Source: Dehalococcoidia bacterium
GTDB taxonomy: Bacteria > Chloroflexota > Dehalococcoidia > SZUA-161
Assembly (NCBI GenBank): GCA_020344295.1
Contig: CP070819.1
Location: 836,476 to 843,289, forward strand
Reading direction: 5' to 3'
Length of the DNA stretch: 6,814 bases
Position numbers and translations under genes: made by a program. Below the pieces are notes generated by a model. It saw only the letters and a list, made by a program, of their open reading frames with translations. It had not been told where the DNA came from and ran no database searches. Below, piece after piece: positions 1 to 5,432 of this stretch. Position 1 is the first letter of the stretch, and each line of letters opens with the position of its first letter.

Positions 1-435
1 CATATGCCGGATAGGCACCGGGACCAGGTGCAGGCCGCCAGCTTCCGCCCTTTGACCGAGACCTTCCACTTCAGGGCCGGAGCCGTACACCTCATCCGGT
101 GCGCCGAAACGGTGGTAGTCCTCGTCGACGTGGCCTATCAAGTCGGCTGTCTTCTCGAACCCCAGAAAGCTCTCGATCTGCCCGCCAACCTGCGGGGAAA
201 GAGTCAGCTTGCCGTCGCTGAATGCCCCCGCCCCGCCCCATCCGCTCACCAGGCCACACGGGTTGCAGGGTGGACAGCTTATATCCCTGCCGATTATGGG
301 GCACTTGCGGAGATGGAGGTCCTTGCCCTTCTCCAGGAGAAGAATGCTGAGGTCGGAAGTCTGGGTCAATTCCAGAGCGGCGAAGATGCCTGCTGGGCCA
401 CTGCCAACGATGACAACGTCGTATTTGCTCGCCAT
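1..435 (-). CDS. FAD-dependent dehydrogenase, COG2509-like (partial, N-terminal 145 aa)
   Basis: The frame opens with ATG at 433-435 and is still open at the left edge, so only the first 145 residues are seen. Residues 6-16 (DVVIVGSGPAG) form the beta-alpha-beta dinucleotide fold with the GxGxxG FAD-binding signature, and an acidic residue at the end of the second strand (LLLEKG, E35) would bind the ribose. Residues 65-76 (GWGGAGAFSDGK) match the motif I associate with the uncharacterised FAD-dependent dehydrogenases of COG2509, related to geranylgeranyl-reductase-like flavoproteins. Four cysteines, C45, C54, C57 and C60, precede this motif and could bind a metal or an Fe-S cluster. There is no clear Shine-Dalgarno before the ATG, but a strong promoter lies about 18 nt upstream, suggesting a very short leader. 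A flavin-dependent cytoplasmic oxidoreductase is well supported; the substrate is unknown. Confidence 0.85.
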   Translation of the reverse strand, partial: MASKYDVVIVGSGPAGIFAALELTQTSDLSILLLEKGKDLHLRKCPIIGRDISCPPCNPCGLVSGWGGAGAFSDGKLTLSPQVGGQIESFLGFEKTADLIGHVDEDYHRFGAPDEVYGSGPEVEGLGQRAEAGGLHLVPVPIRHM

Positions 436-453
436 GTATCTAACCAAGCAGTG

Positions 454-482
454 ATTCTACATCTCTGCCTGTGTCATGTCAA
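454..482 (-). promoter_or_regulatory. Sigma-70-type promoter for the FAD-dehydrogenase gene
   Basis: On the minus strand a consensus -35 TTGACA (477-482) is separated by exactly 17 bp from a -10 TAGAAT (454-459). The predicted transcription start is near 447, leaving a leader of only about 12 nt before the ATG at 435. The sequence upstream of the -35 is AT-rich and could act as an UP-like element. Confidence 0.7.
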
Positions 483-546
483 ACTAAAGTATTATTAGCT
501 TGTCTAAAACATTTTCTTTGCCCACCCGCCTGCCCGAATCTAGTTT

Positions 547-564
547 CGGGGGATAACGCCCCCG
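547..564. repeat. GC-rich inverted repeat in the divergent intergenic region
   Basis: A perfect 6-bp inverted repeat, CGGGGG (547-552) and CCCCCG (559-564), encloses the 6-nt loop ATAACG. It lies between the promoters of the divergent FAD-dehydrogenase and FmdB genes and is upstream of both. No T-run follows on either strand, so it is not a canonical terminator. It could be an operator or have no role. Confidence 0.3.
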
Positions 565-610
565 CATCCCCCCTATAAAGCTGGAAAGTTGAGCTAAGAT
601 AGAGATTTGG

Positions 611-627
611 AATTAAGTACCTAAATT
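611..627. promoter_or_regulatory. Imperfect dyad overlapping the fmdB-like promoter (possible operator)
   Basis: This 17-bp element has AATT.AG and CT.AATT half-sites around a central TAC, with 6 of 8 positions symmetric. Its right end overlaps the first two bases of the -35 box of the FmdB-family gene (626-631), where a regulator could block RNA polymerase. The region is AT-rich, so chance symmetry is quite possible. Confidence 0.2.
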
Positions 628-653
628 GACTTGAGGCTGAATACAGTGATAAT
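626..653 (+). promoter_or_regulatory. Sigma-70-type promoter for the FmdB-family gene
   Basis: The -35 is TTGACT (626-631) and the -10 is GATAAT (648-653), with a 16-bp spacer; each hexamer matches the consensus at five of six positions. Transcription would start near 660, giving a leader of about 14 nt in which the ribosome binding site AGGAG (662-666) comes almost at once. Confidence 0.65.
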
Positions 654-673
654 ATTAAATCAGGAGAGCAGAG

Positions 674-904
674 ATGCCCATATATGAGTTCTGCTGCAAC
701 GAATGCGGGCTGAAGTTTGAGCAGCTCAGGCCGATGAGCCGTGTCGATGAGGACGCGTCTTGCCCCCGCTGCAACAACGGGGCCAAACGCATTCCGTCTG
801 TATTCTCCGCCTTCTCCAAGAGCTCAGGAGGGGAATCGGCCCCTGTGGGAGGCGGCAGCGGCTGCGCTACCTGCTCCTCCAGTTCATGCCACTCCTGTCA
901 CTAG
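674..904 (+). CDS. FmdB-family zinc ribbon protein, 76 aa
   Basis: The protein begins MPIYEF and carries two CxxC knuckles, C8/C11 and C30/C33, which would bind one zinc ion in the zinc-ribbon fold of the FmdB family (CxxC_CxxC_SSSS). The name comes from a putative regulator of methanogen formamidase genes; in most bacteria the role is unknown, perhaps nucleic-acid or protein binding. The linker (residues 43-62) is rich in Ser and Gly, and the tail is GCATCSSSSCHSCH, with four Cys and two His that could hold a second metal. The start is set by AGGAG at 662-666, seven bases before the ATG. The gene is a single-gene unit facing away from the FAD-dehydrogenase gene, and its TAG stop overlaps the stop of the convergent membrane-protein gene. 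Family assignment is secure; function is not. Confidence 0.9.
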   Translation: MPIYEFCCNECGLKFEQLRPMSRVDEDASCPRCNNGAKRIPSVFSAFSKSSGGESAPVGGGSGCATCSSSSCHSCH

Positions 905-1614
905 GCCGCGCTGCTAGCCCCGGTTTCCTCATCAGGAATAACAACAGCTTTTCCGGTCTTTAACCTTCGTATCAGCTTGGGCAGGCCCCAGGCAGCACCT
1001 GCAATCATTATCGCTTCCACGATCGTTGCCCCGGCCACGAACAGCGCAGCTTCATTGAAGAATCCCTGGGGAAACATCAGGATCATGGTGTCACCCGGAT
1101 AGAGCTGCCAGAGATCGTTTCTGAAGCCGACGAGGTGGAACAGCAGGAAGAGACTGTCGAAGTCGGTGGCGGCCCAGAAGCCGAATATCGCGAGAAAAGC
1201 TACGGTAGTCCCGCCCCCCCAGACCAGGCGTTTGGCAAAGTCCGGCCAGAGTGCTCTCCGCCTGACCGCAAAGCTGCCGGCTATGTACAGAGCGATGTAG
1301 ATTGCGGAGGCAAGCTGCAGATAGTAGGCCAGCCGGATCAGCCCCTTGACATCCTTGAGGTGGGCGATTTCACGCTCATTGAACAGCTCCGTCTCGAAGA
1401 GCTCGTCGTCCGAGTTGAAGTAGGTGATCATCTGGTTGGCGAAGTCGCGCAGCTCGGCAGCGTCCAGTCCTGTTGCTGCGCTCACATCATACTTATTGAA
1501 ACCGTATTCATATAGACGTGTCTCATTGGCTGCGAGCCTCAGATTGGTGGTGATAAGCAGGATCGGAATGCAGAAAACAAACAGGACAATCGACAGGGCT
1601 GATAGTGCTCTCAC
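901..1614 (-). CDS. Lit-like integral membrane protein (TIGR01906/DUF1461 family), 237 aa
   Basis: This 237-residue protein has four hydrophobic segments, at about 4-24, 97-117, 133-157 and 187-210, matching the four-helix topology of the TIGR01906/DUF1461 family. Its founding characterised member is Lit, the lipoprotein intramolecular transacylase that moves an acyl chain from the lipid moiety of a lipoprotein to its N-terminal Cys and makes lyso-form lipoproteins. The conserved blocks are present: N79-EREIAHLKDVK (His85) in the extracellular loop after helix 1, and FHLVGFRNDLW (His160) followed by LMFPQGFF. These histidines correspond in context to the proposed catalytic pair of Bacillus Lit. 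The start is GTG at 1612-1614, chosen because AGGAG (1620-1624 on the plus strand) lies five bases before it. The gene is a single unit with its own promoter. Family membership is strong; transacylase activity is inferred. Confidence 0.85.
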   Translation of the reverse strand: MRALSALSIVLFVFCIPILLITTNLRLAANETRLYEYGFNKYDVSAATGLDAAELRDFANQMITYFNSDDELFETELFNEREIAHLKDVKGLIRLAYYLQLASAIYIALYIAGSFAVRRRALWPDFAKRLVWGGGTTVAFLAIFGFWAATDFDSLFLLFHLVGFRNDLWQLYPGDTMILMFPQGFFNEAALFVAGATIVEAIMIAGAAWGLPKLIRRLKTGKAVVIPDEETGASSAA

Positions 1615-1630
1615 GGGCTCTCCTGGGATT

Positions 1631-1660
1631 ATGGTAGTCTGGCCCCGTTCGCCTTGTCAA
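1631..1660 (-). promoter_or_regulatory. Promoter for the Lit-like gene, overlapping the opposing promoter
   Basis: On the minus strand a consensus -35 TTGACA (1655-1660) is followed after 18 bp by a -10-like TACCAT (1631-1636; four of six matches). The predicted start is near 1624, only about 10 nt before the GTG start codon. The -35 shares five bases with the -35 of the divergent Fe-S gene promoter. Confidence 0.5.
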
Positions 1661-1662
1661 GG
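1652..1662. promoter_or_regulatory. 11-bp palindrome carrying the -35 boxes of two divergent promoters
   Basis: CCTTGTCAAGG is symmetric around its central T. It supplies TTGTCA as the -35 of the rightward promoter (1654-1659) and TTGACA as the -35 of the leftward promoter (1655-1660). Two polymerases could not occupy both promoters at once, and a dimeric regulator bound here would affect both genes. Confidence 0.5.
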
Positions 1663-1683
1663 AAAAGAGGGGCATTATATAAT
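1654..1683 (+). promoter_or_regulatory. Promoter for the Fe-S protein/mazG operon
   Basis: The -35 is TTGTCA (1654-1659) and the -10 is a perfect TATAAT (1678-1683), with an 18-bp spacer. Transcription would begin near 1690, so the in-frame ATG at 1682-1684, which lies within the -10 box, cannot be the start if this promoter is used. This supports translation from 1703. Confidence 0.6.
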
Positions 1684-1688
1684 GGCCG

Positions 1689-1694
1689 AGGAGG
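1689..1694 (+). promoter_or_regulatory. Strong Shine-Dalgarno that fixes the Fe-S protein start
   Basis: AGGAGG stands eight bases before the ATG at 1703-1705. It is the best ribosome binding site in the window and favours this start over the in-frame ATG at 1682 or any start further upstream. It lies at or just after the predicted transcription start. Confidence 0.7.
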
Positions 1695-1702
1695 AACAAC
1701 CA

Positions 1703-2758
1703 ATGAGTTCGAGTGATAAATACGCGGAGCTGGCGGCAAGGCATGGCTATCGGGATTCGGTTCGCTACCGGCGCATTCTGGAGTACCTCATTACGCCCGA
1801 AGAATCCCGGCTGGTAGCCCTGCTGCCCATGAAATACGATCGTCTGGCGGAGGAGATGGGCACGGACGTCGATTCCGTGAATAAACAGCTCGAAGGCCTG
1901 TATGAACGGGGCGTGATATTCGCCCGGAGCCCGGATAACCTGGAAGAGGCCAGCTTCGCCCTCGCCGTGGTGCAGTTCCATGATATTACGATGTGCTGGT
2001 TCGATGTTGACATAAAAAAAGACAGGAAGCTGTTCGAGCTGTGGGACGACTTCTGTGTCAACGAGTGGGATCCAGACCAGGTAGCAAGCTGGGACGCGGG
2101 AGAGGGGCCGCAGGGCCGGATTGTCCCCGCATATAAGGCTATACTGGACAGCCCCGAGATACTGCCCTGTGAGGACATGAGGGAGATCATCAGGTCAGCG
2201 CGCTCCATAGCTGTCACCCATTGCACCTGCCGGCGGCGGAAAGAGGCGGTGGGAAATAAATGTGATGCCTCCCACTCCATGGTCGATATCCAGTTCAATC
2301 TGAGTGCGGAGTACCTGATAAGCCGGAACGCGGGCACAAGGATCTCGGCGGATGAGGCACTAGCCCTGGTCGACGAGTGTGAGGATCTTGGCCTGCTGCA
2401 TACCTGTGAGAACTCAACCCGCATGAGACCGCGCTGGGGGATGTGTAACTGCTGCATCGACTGCTGCATGATATACGAGCCCCTGAACAGGTTCAAGGTC
2501 CCGGTGATGAAGTGCGTCGCACCGAGCAGGTACGAAGCCGGCGTGGATCAGGGCCTCTGCGACGGGTGCCAGAACTGTGTGGACTGGTGCCAGTTCGAAG
2601 CCATAGAGCTGGTCAGGCCGGAGGGATCGAAGAAGTACCTGGCCCAGGTCAATCCTGAGAAGTGCATGGGGTGCGGCGTCTGCGTTCTCAAATGTGAGCC
2701 TCAGGCGTTGAGCCTGCGCCTGGTGCGGCCGGCAGACCACATTCCGCAGGTTCAGTAG
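1703..2758 (+). CDS. Cys-rich 4Fe-4S binding protein with N-terminal winged-helix-like domain, 351 aa
   Basis: Three parts are visible. Residues about 20-76 look like a winged-helix domain (LAEEMGTDVDSVNKQLEGL followed by YERGVIF). Residues about 150-275 form a Cys-rich centre with HCTCRRR (C174, C176), C187, C235, MCNCCIDCC (C248, C250, C251, C254, C255) and C271. This pattern of CxCR, then CD, then NCC and CC occurs in many Fe-S proteins of anaerobes. Residues 286-331 are a 2[4Fe-4S] ferredoxin domain with two CxxCxxCxxxC sets (C286/289/292/296 and C321/324/327/331). There is no signal peptide or membrane segment, so it is cytoplasmic. It likely passes electrons or senses redox state, but the partner is unknown. 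The frame is open upstream to 1424, but AGGAGG at 1689-1694 and the promoter at 1654-1683 set the start at 1703. mazG follows after 19 nt in the same operon. Confidence 0.85.
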   Translation: MSSSDKYAELAARHGYRDSVRYRRILEYLITPEESRLVALLPMKYDRLAEEMGTDVDSVNKQLEGLYERGVIFARSPDNLEEASFALAVVQFHDITMCWFDVDIKKDRKLFELWDDFCVNEWDPDQVASWDAGEGPQGRIVPAYKAILDSPEILPCEDMREIIRSARSIAVTHCTCRRRKEAVGNKCDASHSMVDIQFNLSAEYLISRNAGTRISADEALALVDECEDLGLLHTCENSTRMRPRWGMCNCCIDCCMIYEPLNRFKVPVMKCVAPSRYEAGVDQGLCDGCQNCVDWCQFEAIELVRPEGSKKYLAQVNPEKCMGCGVCVLKCEPQALSLRLVRPADHIPQVQ

Positions 2759-2777
2759 CCGCGGGAGCCTGATTACG

Positions 2778-3554
2778 ATGGAACAAGACCTGGGAAAATT
2801 TGAGAACCTGGAAAGTATTATCGCCTGGCTGAGGGCTCCCGACGGGTGTCCCTGGGACCGGGAGCAGACCCACGCTTCGCTAAAGCCTTTCCTGATCGAA
2901 GAGGCCTACGAGGTGCTGCAGGCTCTGGACGACGAGAACAGCGAGAAGCTCCGCGAGGAGCTGGGCGACCTGCTGTTACAGATACTGCTGCATGCCCAGA
3001 TATCCGCCGAGGAGGGTGAGTTCGACATGTCGGATGTCCCCCGGGGCATTGCCACCAAGCTGATTCGCCGTCACCCCCATGTCTTCGGCGAATCGAATGC
3101 CGGCAATGCTGAAGAGGTCGCCCTGGAGTGGGAGAATCTGAAGCAGGACGAGCGCAAACAGGGCGACTCGCTGCTGTCAAGCGTGCCCAGAGGCATGCCG
3201 GCGCTGAGCTACAGCCACTCGATCCAGCGCAGGGCGGCGGGGATCGGCTTCGATTGGGATGAGTTCGGCGGCATCGTTGAGAAGCTGGCCGAGGAGGTGA
3301 GTGAGCTGGACCGGGCGAGTACTCTGCAGCAGAAGACGCACGAGTTCGGGGACATATTGTTCGCTCTGGTGAATGCCGCTCGCTGGCAGGGGGTGGACCT
3401 GGAGGAGGCGCTGCGGCTGGCCAACGACAGGTTCTGCCGGCGTTTCCGTTATATGGAGGAAAGCTGCCGGGAGCAGGGGGTTACACTCGGAGACCTCTCC
3501 TTCGACGAGCTAAACGCTCTCTGGGATGAGGCGAAGCGTAAGCTGGACAGCTAG
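2778..3554 (+). CDS. mazG: Nucleoside triphosphate pyrophosphohydrolase MazG, 258 aa
   Basis: MazG hydrolyses NTPs and dNTPs to the monophosphate and pyrophosphate in the cytoplasm, cleaning damaged or surplus nucleotides. Two tandem all-alpha MazG domains are present. The first carries PDGCPWDREQTH (21-32), the metal-binding EEAYE (E41, E42, E45) and EELGD (E61, D64), then KLIRRHPHVFG (94-104). The second carries AEEVSE (E172, E173, E176) and HEFGD (E189, D192), then NDRFCRRF. Both EExxE...ExxD sets are intact, so the enzyme should be active. The length matches the E. coli protein of about 263 aa, and it is not fused to a tetrapyrrole methylase as in some Firmicutes. The ATG at 2778 has GGGAG ten bases upstream and lies 19 nt after the Fe-S gene stop, so it is probably co-transcribed. 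A functional link to the Fe-S protein is not evident. Confidence 0.95.
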   Translation: MEQDLGKFENLESIIAWLRAPDGCPWDREQTHASLKPFLIEEAYEVLQALDDENSEKLREELGDLLLQILLHAQISAEEGEFDMSDVPRGIATKLIRRHPHVFGESNAGNAEEVALEWENLKQDERKQGDSLLSSVPRGMPALSYSHSIQRRAAGIGFDWDEFGGIVEKLAEEVSELDRASTLQQKTHEFGDILFALVNAARWQGVDLEEALRLANDRFCRRFRYMEESCREQGVTLGDLSFDELNALWDEAKRKLDS

Positions 3555-3616
3555 CCTGGAGTGGTGTTCAGTTACGTTTTACTTGTATATTACCGGATAA
3601 GAGTAAACTACTTCCG

Positions 3617-5191
3617 CTAATCCTGGTCGGCGCAGGCGATATCCTGCACACAGTCTTCCGCGTAGAAGTTGTACTCATCCCTGTCATGGTTGGGATACCA
3701 TACCTGTGCGAAGAACGGATTCCGCTTTGCTTCCTCGTCGTAGTCCCAAGGAGGTGGAACGCAATCGGGGCACCAGTGCCCTGCCTTAAGTATGGTATAC
3801 GGCTTTCCGGTAAACCTGTGGCCAGAACGGCATTTCCAATCCAGAGTCTTGTACATATCGCTGTCCCAGCCACTGGACAGGCACTCGCCGCCCCTGAACT
3901 CCGCTGCGCCCTGGAGGTCATTCAGATCGAGCTTCTCTCTGGACTCGTCGTATCCATGGTCGAGACGGTGCCACTCGGGCTCGGGGTTGATCTGTGGCAT
4001 GTCTACACCCCAGTCGGGAATCGACTCGAAGGTCTCATAGCTTTTATAGAAAGCTGTAATCCGCAGATCGCACCTGTTGTTGTACCAGTAAACCGTCCCG
4101 TTTCTATGGTTCTCAACCATGTCCTTCATGATGTTGTACGTTGTCTGTTCAATCTTCCCCCGCAGATCGGGGTTCTGGTTACATTGGGAAGAAAGCTGAC
4201 TCATACTCTCGGGCATACTCGCACTTACCTCATCCCAGTAGACATCCAGTGAATCTCTCCAGTGATGCAGGTATTCGTTGAGAATATGGCTGTCCTCGTA
4301 ATACTGCATGTGGAAATTTCTCAAGGCGTACCACTTTCTCTCCGTGCAGGCCTCGACGCAGGAGAGGCCGTTGATCTGCAGGCTCCGGTTCATATAGTCG
4401 TAGGCAGAGCACCTCATGCGAGGGCCGCCGCCCATGTTGTAAACCCTGCACCAGAAATAGGAGTCATCCGGGATGTCGAGGCAGTTAACCAGACCGTACC
4501 CGGCGTCCCGGGCAGTGATATTCTCCATAAAGGAGTCGATTGGCTGGTGGAACATGATCGGGTCACGCAGACTAACGAGTTCCTCGAAGTCCATGGGCAT
4601 GATGTATGTCATCCGCAGCGATGCCCAGTGCCTGATATTGGATTCCAGAACGGCCCTTTCCCCGGCGATCTTGGTCACGGCGTAGAAATCAAAGATGGAC
4701 GGCTTCAGGGGATCACCCACCCTGCCGACGTGTATACTCTGCAGGCGGTCACCGGTTGCCGCCACGGTCCCGGTATAGATCAGCTTTATGTCCTCCCCAC
4801 TTCCCGGCTGCGCCTCGATCGCCCTTACGATGTTCCTGATGCCCTCGGTGTTGACCGCCCTGGCCATCTCCGGGTAGTAATCGGCCTGGGGTGATATAAA
4901 GGCCATCGCATCCAGCACCCAGTCGACGCCTCGAATCGTTTCGTCTACGTCTGCGTAGTTGGTCGCGTCACCCCAGACAACTTTGAATCCGTTTCCTTCG
5001 GAAACGCCTCGGCCGGGAATGGATTCGATCCCTGCTTCCTGCTCATACGGTTCAATGAGCTTCTTGTTTTTCTCAGATGGCCTCAGCAGAACGACTACGT
5101 CGCAATTAGCCCTCCTCTTCCACAGCTCCTTTAAGGCCTCGTACCCCATAGTCCCCGAGGCCCCGAACAAAGCGACCCTTTCCTTACTCAC
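3617..5191 (-). CDS. NAD-dependent epimerase/dehydratase-like SDR with C-terminal zinc-ribbon-like module, 524 aa
   Basis: The N-terminal half is an extended short-chain dehydrogenase/reductase. GASGTMG (10-16) is the GxxGxxG NAD(P)-binding loop, VVLLRPSEK (33-41) the second strand, YTGTVA (139-144) the likely Thr-bearing strand, and YAVTK (170-174) the catalytic YxxxK. Usual members are about 300-350 aa; this one has about 170 extra residues. Near the C-terminus, DWKCRSGHRF (C454, H458) and HWCPDC (C474, C477) make a CxxxH...CxxC pattern like the W.C..GH...CP.C zinc ribbon of DUF4379-type domains. The start is GTG at 5189-5191, because AGGAG lies seven bases upstream; an in-frame ATG at 5228-5230 has no such site. 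It is a single-gene unit, convergent with mazG and divergent from the flavoprotein gene. Nucleotide-sugar or other substrate is unknown. SDR fold is certain, substrate not. Confidence 0.85.
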   Translation of the reverse strand: MSKERVALFGASGTMGYEALKELWKRRANCDVVVLLRPSEKNKKLIEPYEQEAGIESIPGRGVSEGNGFKVVWGDATNYADVDETIRGVDWVLDAMAFISPQADYYPEMARAVNTEGIRNIVRAIEAQPGSGEDIKLIYTGTVAATGDRLQSIHVGRVGDPLKPSIFDFYAVTKIAGERAVLESNIRHWASLRMTYIMPMDFEELVSLRDPIMFHQPIDSFMENITARDAGYGLVNCLDIPDDSYFWCRVYNMGGGPRMRCSAYDYMNRSLQINGLSCVEACTERKWYALRNFHMQYYEDSHILNEYLHHWRDSLDVYWDEVSASMPESMSQLSSQCNQNPDLRGKIEQTTYNIMKDMVENHRNGTVYWYNNRCDLRITAFYKSYETFESIPDWGVDMPQINPEPEWHRLDHGYDESREKLDLNDLQGAAEFRGGECLSSGWDSDMYKTLDWKCRSGHRFTGKPYTILKAGHWCPDCVPPPWDYDEEAKRNPFFAQVWYPNHDRDEYNFYAEDCVQDIACADQD

Positions 5192-5198
5192 AACTGCT

Positions 5199-5203
5199 CT
5201 CCT
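5199..5203 (-). promoter_or_regulatory. Shine-Dalgarno that fixes a GTG start for the epimerase-like gene
   Basis: AGGAG on the minus strand stands seven bases before GTG 5189-5191. It lies inside the 13-nt block ATCAGGAGAGCAG, which occurs identically before the FmdB-family gene at 659-671. This argues against the upstream in-frame ATG at 5228-5230. Confidence 0.65.
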
Positions 5204-5206
5204 GAT

Positions 5207-5237
5207 ATGATGCGCATTGATTATTTCCATTTATCAA
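5207..5237 (-). promoter_or_regulatory. Possible promoter for the epimerase-like gene
   Basis: On the minus strand TTGATA (5232-5237; five of six matches) is followed after 19 bp by CATCAT (5207-5212; four of six). The spacer is longer than ideal. The -10 would end 15 nt before the GTG start, close to the spacing seen for other genes in the window. Confidence 0.35.
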
Positions 5238-5242
5238 GAGCG

Positions 5243-5266
5243 CATAACGATGTATACATTATCATG
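5243..5266. promoter_or_regulatory. Palindromic site in the divergent intergenic region (possible operator)
   Basis: ATGTATACAT (5250-5259) is a perfect 10-bp palindrome. Flanking CAT at 5243-5245 and ATG at 5264-5266 extend the symmetry imperfectly to 24 bp. A related ATGT...ACAT element is found at 5370-5384, sharing ATGTATA. The site is about 12 bp upstream of the proposed -35 of the epimerase-like gene. The divergent flavoprotein gene starts about 170 bp away. A dimeric regulator of one or both genes is plausible but unproven. Confidence 0.35.
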
Positions 5267-5385
5267 GCTATTGAGATGGGAGGCAAGCCGGAACGAGACC
5301 TATTTCCAGATACAAATACGATTCTTGGAGATATGGTTGCTGCCCGTGATAAGATAGTTATCCAAACAAATGTATATAACACATA

Positions 5386-5414
5386 TTGGAATGGCACGGT
5401 GAATTTATTATTCA
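5386..5414 (+). promoter_or_regulatory. Weak candidate promoter for the flavoprotein gene
   Basis: TTGGAA (5386-5391) and TATTCA (5409-5414) are spaced by 17 bp, with four and three matches to consensus. An alternative -10, TATTAT (5406-5411), is better but leaves a 14-bp spacer. Neither is convincing by itself; the AT-rich stretch just before the gene is the likely promoter zone. Confidence 0.2.
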
Positions 5415-5419
5415 GTGTC

Positions 5420-5425
5420 GGAGGT
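5420..5425 (+). promoter_or_regulatory. Shine-Dalgarno that fixes the flavoprotein start
   Basis: GGAGGT lies seven bases before the ATG at 5433-5435. The alternative in-frame GTG at 5415 has no such site and would place the ribosome binding site inside the gene. Confidence 0.7.
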
Positions 5426-5432
5426 ATTGGAC

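Noticed and set aside
4..498. Plus-strand frame opposite the FAD-dehydrogenase gene
   Set aside because: The minus strand encodes a clear FAD-binding fold with the family motif, and this frame runs through that gene's promoter. It has no ribosome binding site.
1424..1702. Upstream extension of the Fe-S protein frame to position 1424
   Set aside because: The extension lies antisense to the Lit-like coding region and crosses the promoter at 1654-1683; AGGAGG at 1689-1694 sets the start at 1703. The ATG at 1682 lies within the -10 box.
1765..2496. Long antisense frame (243 codons) within the Fe-S gene
   Set aside because: Its product is Ser/Arg-rich with no recognisable domain, it has no ribosome binding site, and the sense strand has a clear Fe-S protein.
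2778..3554. mazG as part of a MazEF-like toxin-antitoxin or phage-defence unit
   Set aside because: No mazE or mazF homologue lies nearby. The upstream gene is an Fe-S protein and the protein is a standard two-domain housekeeping MazG.
3576..3608. Possible terminator between mazG and the epimerase-like gene
   Set aside because: Arms GTTTTACT and AGTAAAC pair over 7 bp with a bulge and an 18-nt loop, AT-rich and without a T-run on either side. It is too weak to call.
4262..4894. Antisense frame (210 codons) within the epimerase-like gene
   Set aside because: It is a shadow of a G+C-rich coding region; the sense strand carries clear SDR motifs, and the antisense product shows no family features.
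5192..5230. Earlier ATG start for the epimerase-like gene at 5228-5230
   Set aside because: It would place the AGGAG ribosome binding site inside the gene and adds 13 residues before the usual start of the SDR fold. The GTG at 5189-5191 is better placed.
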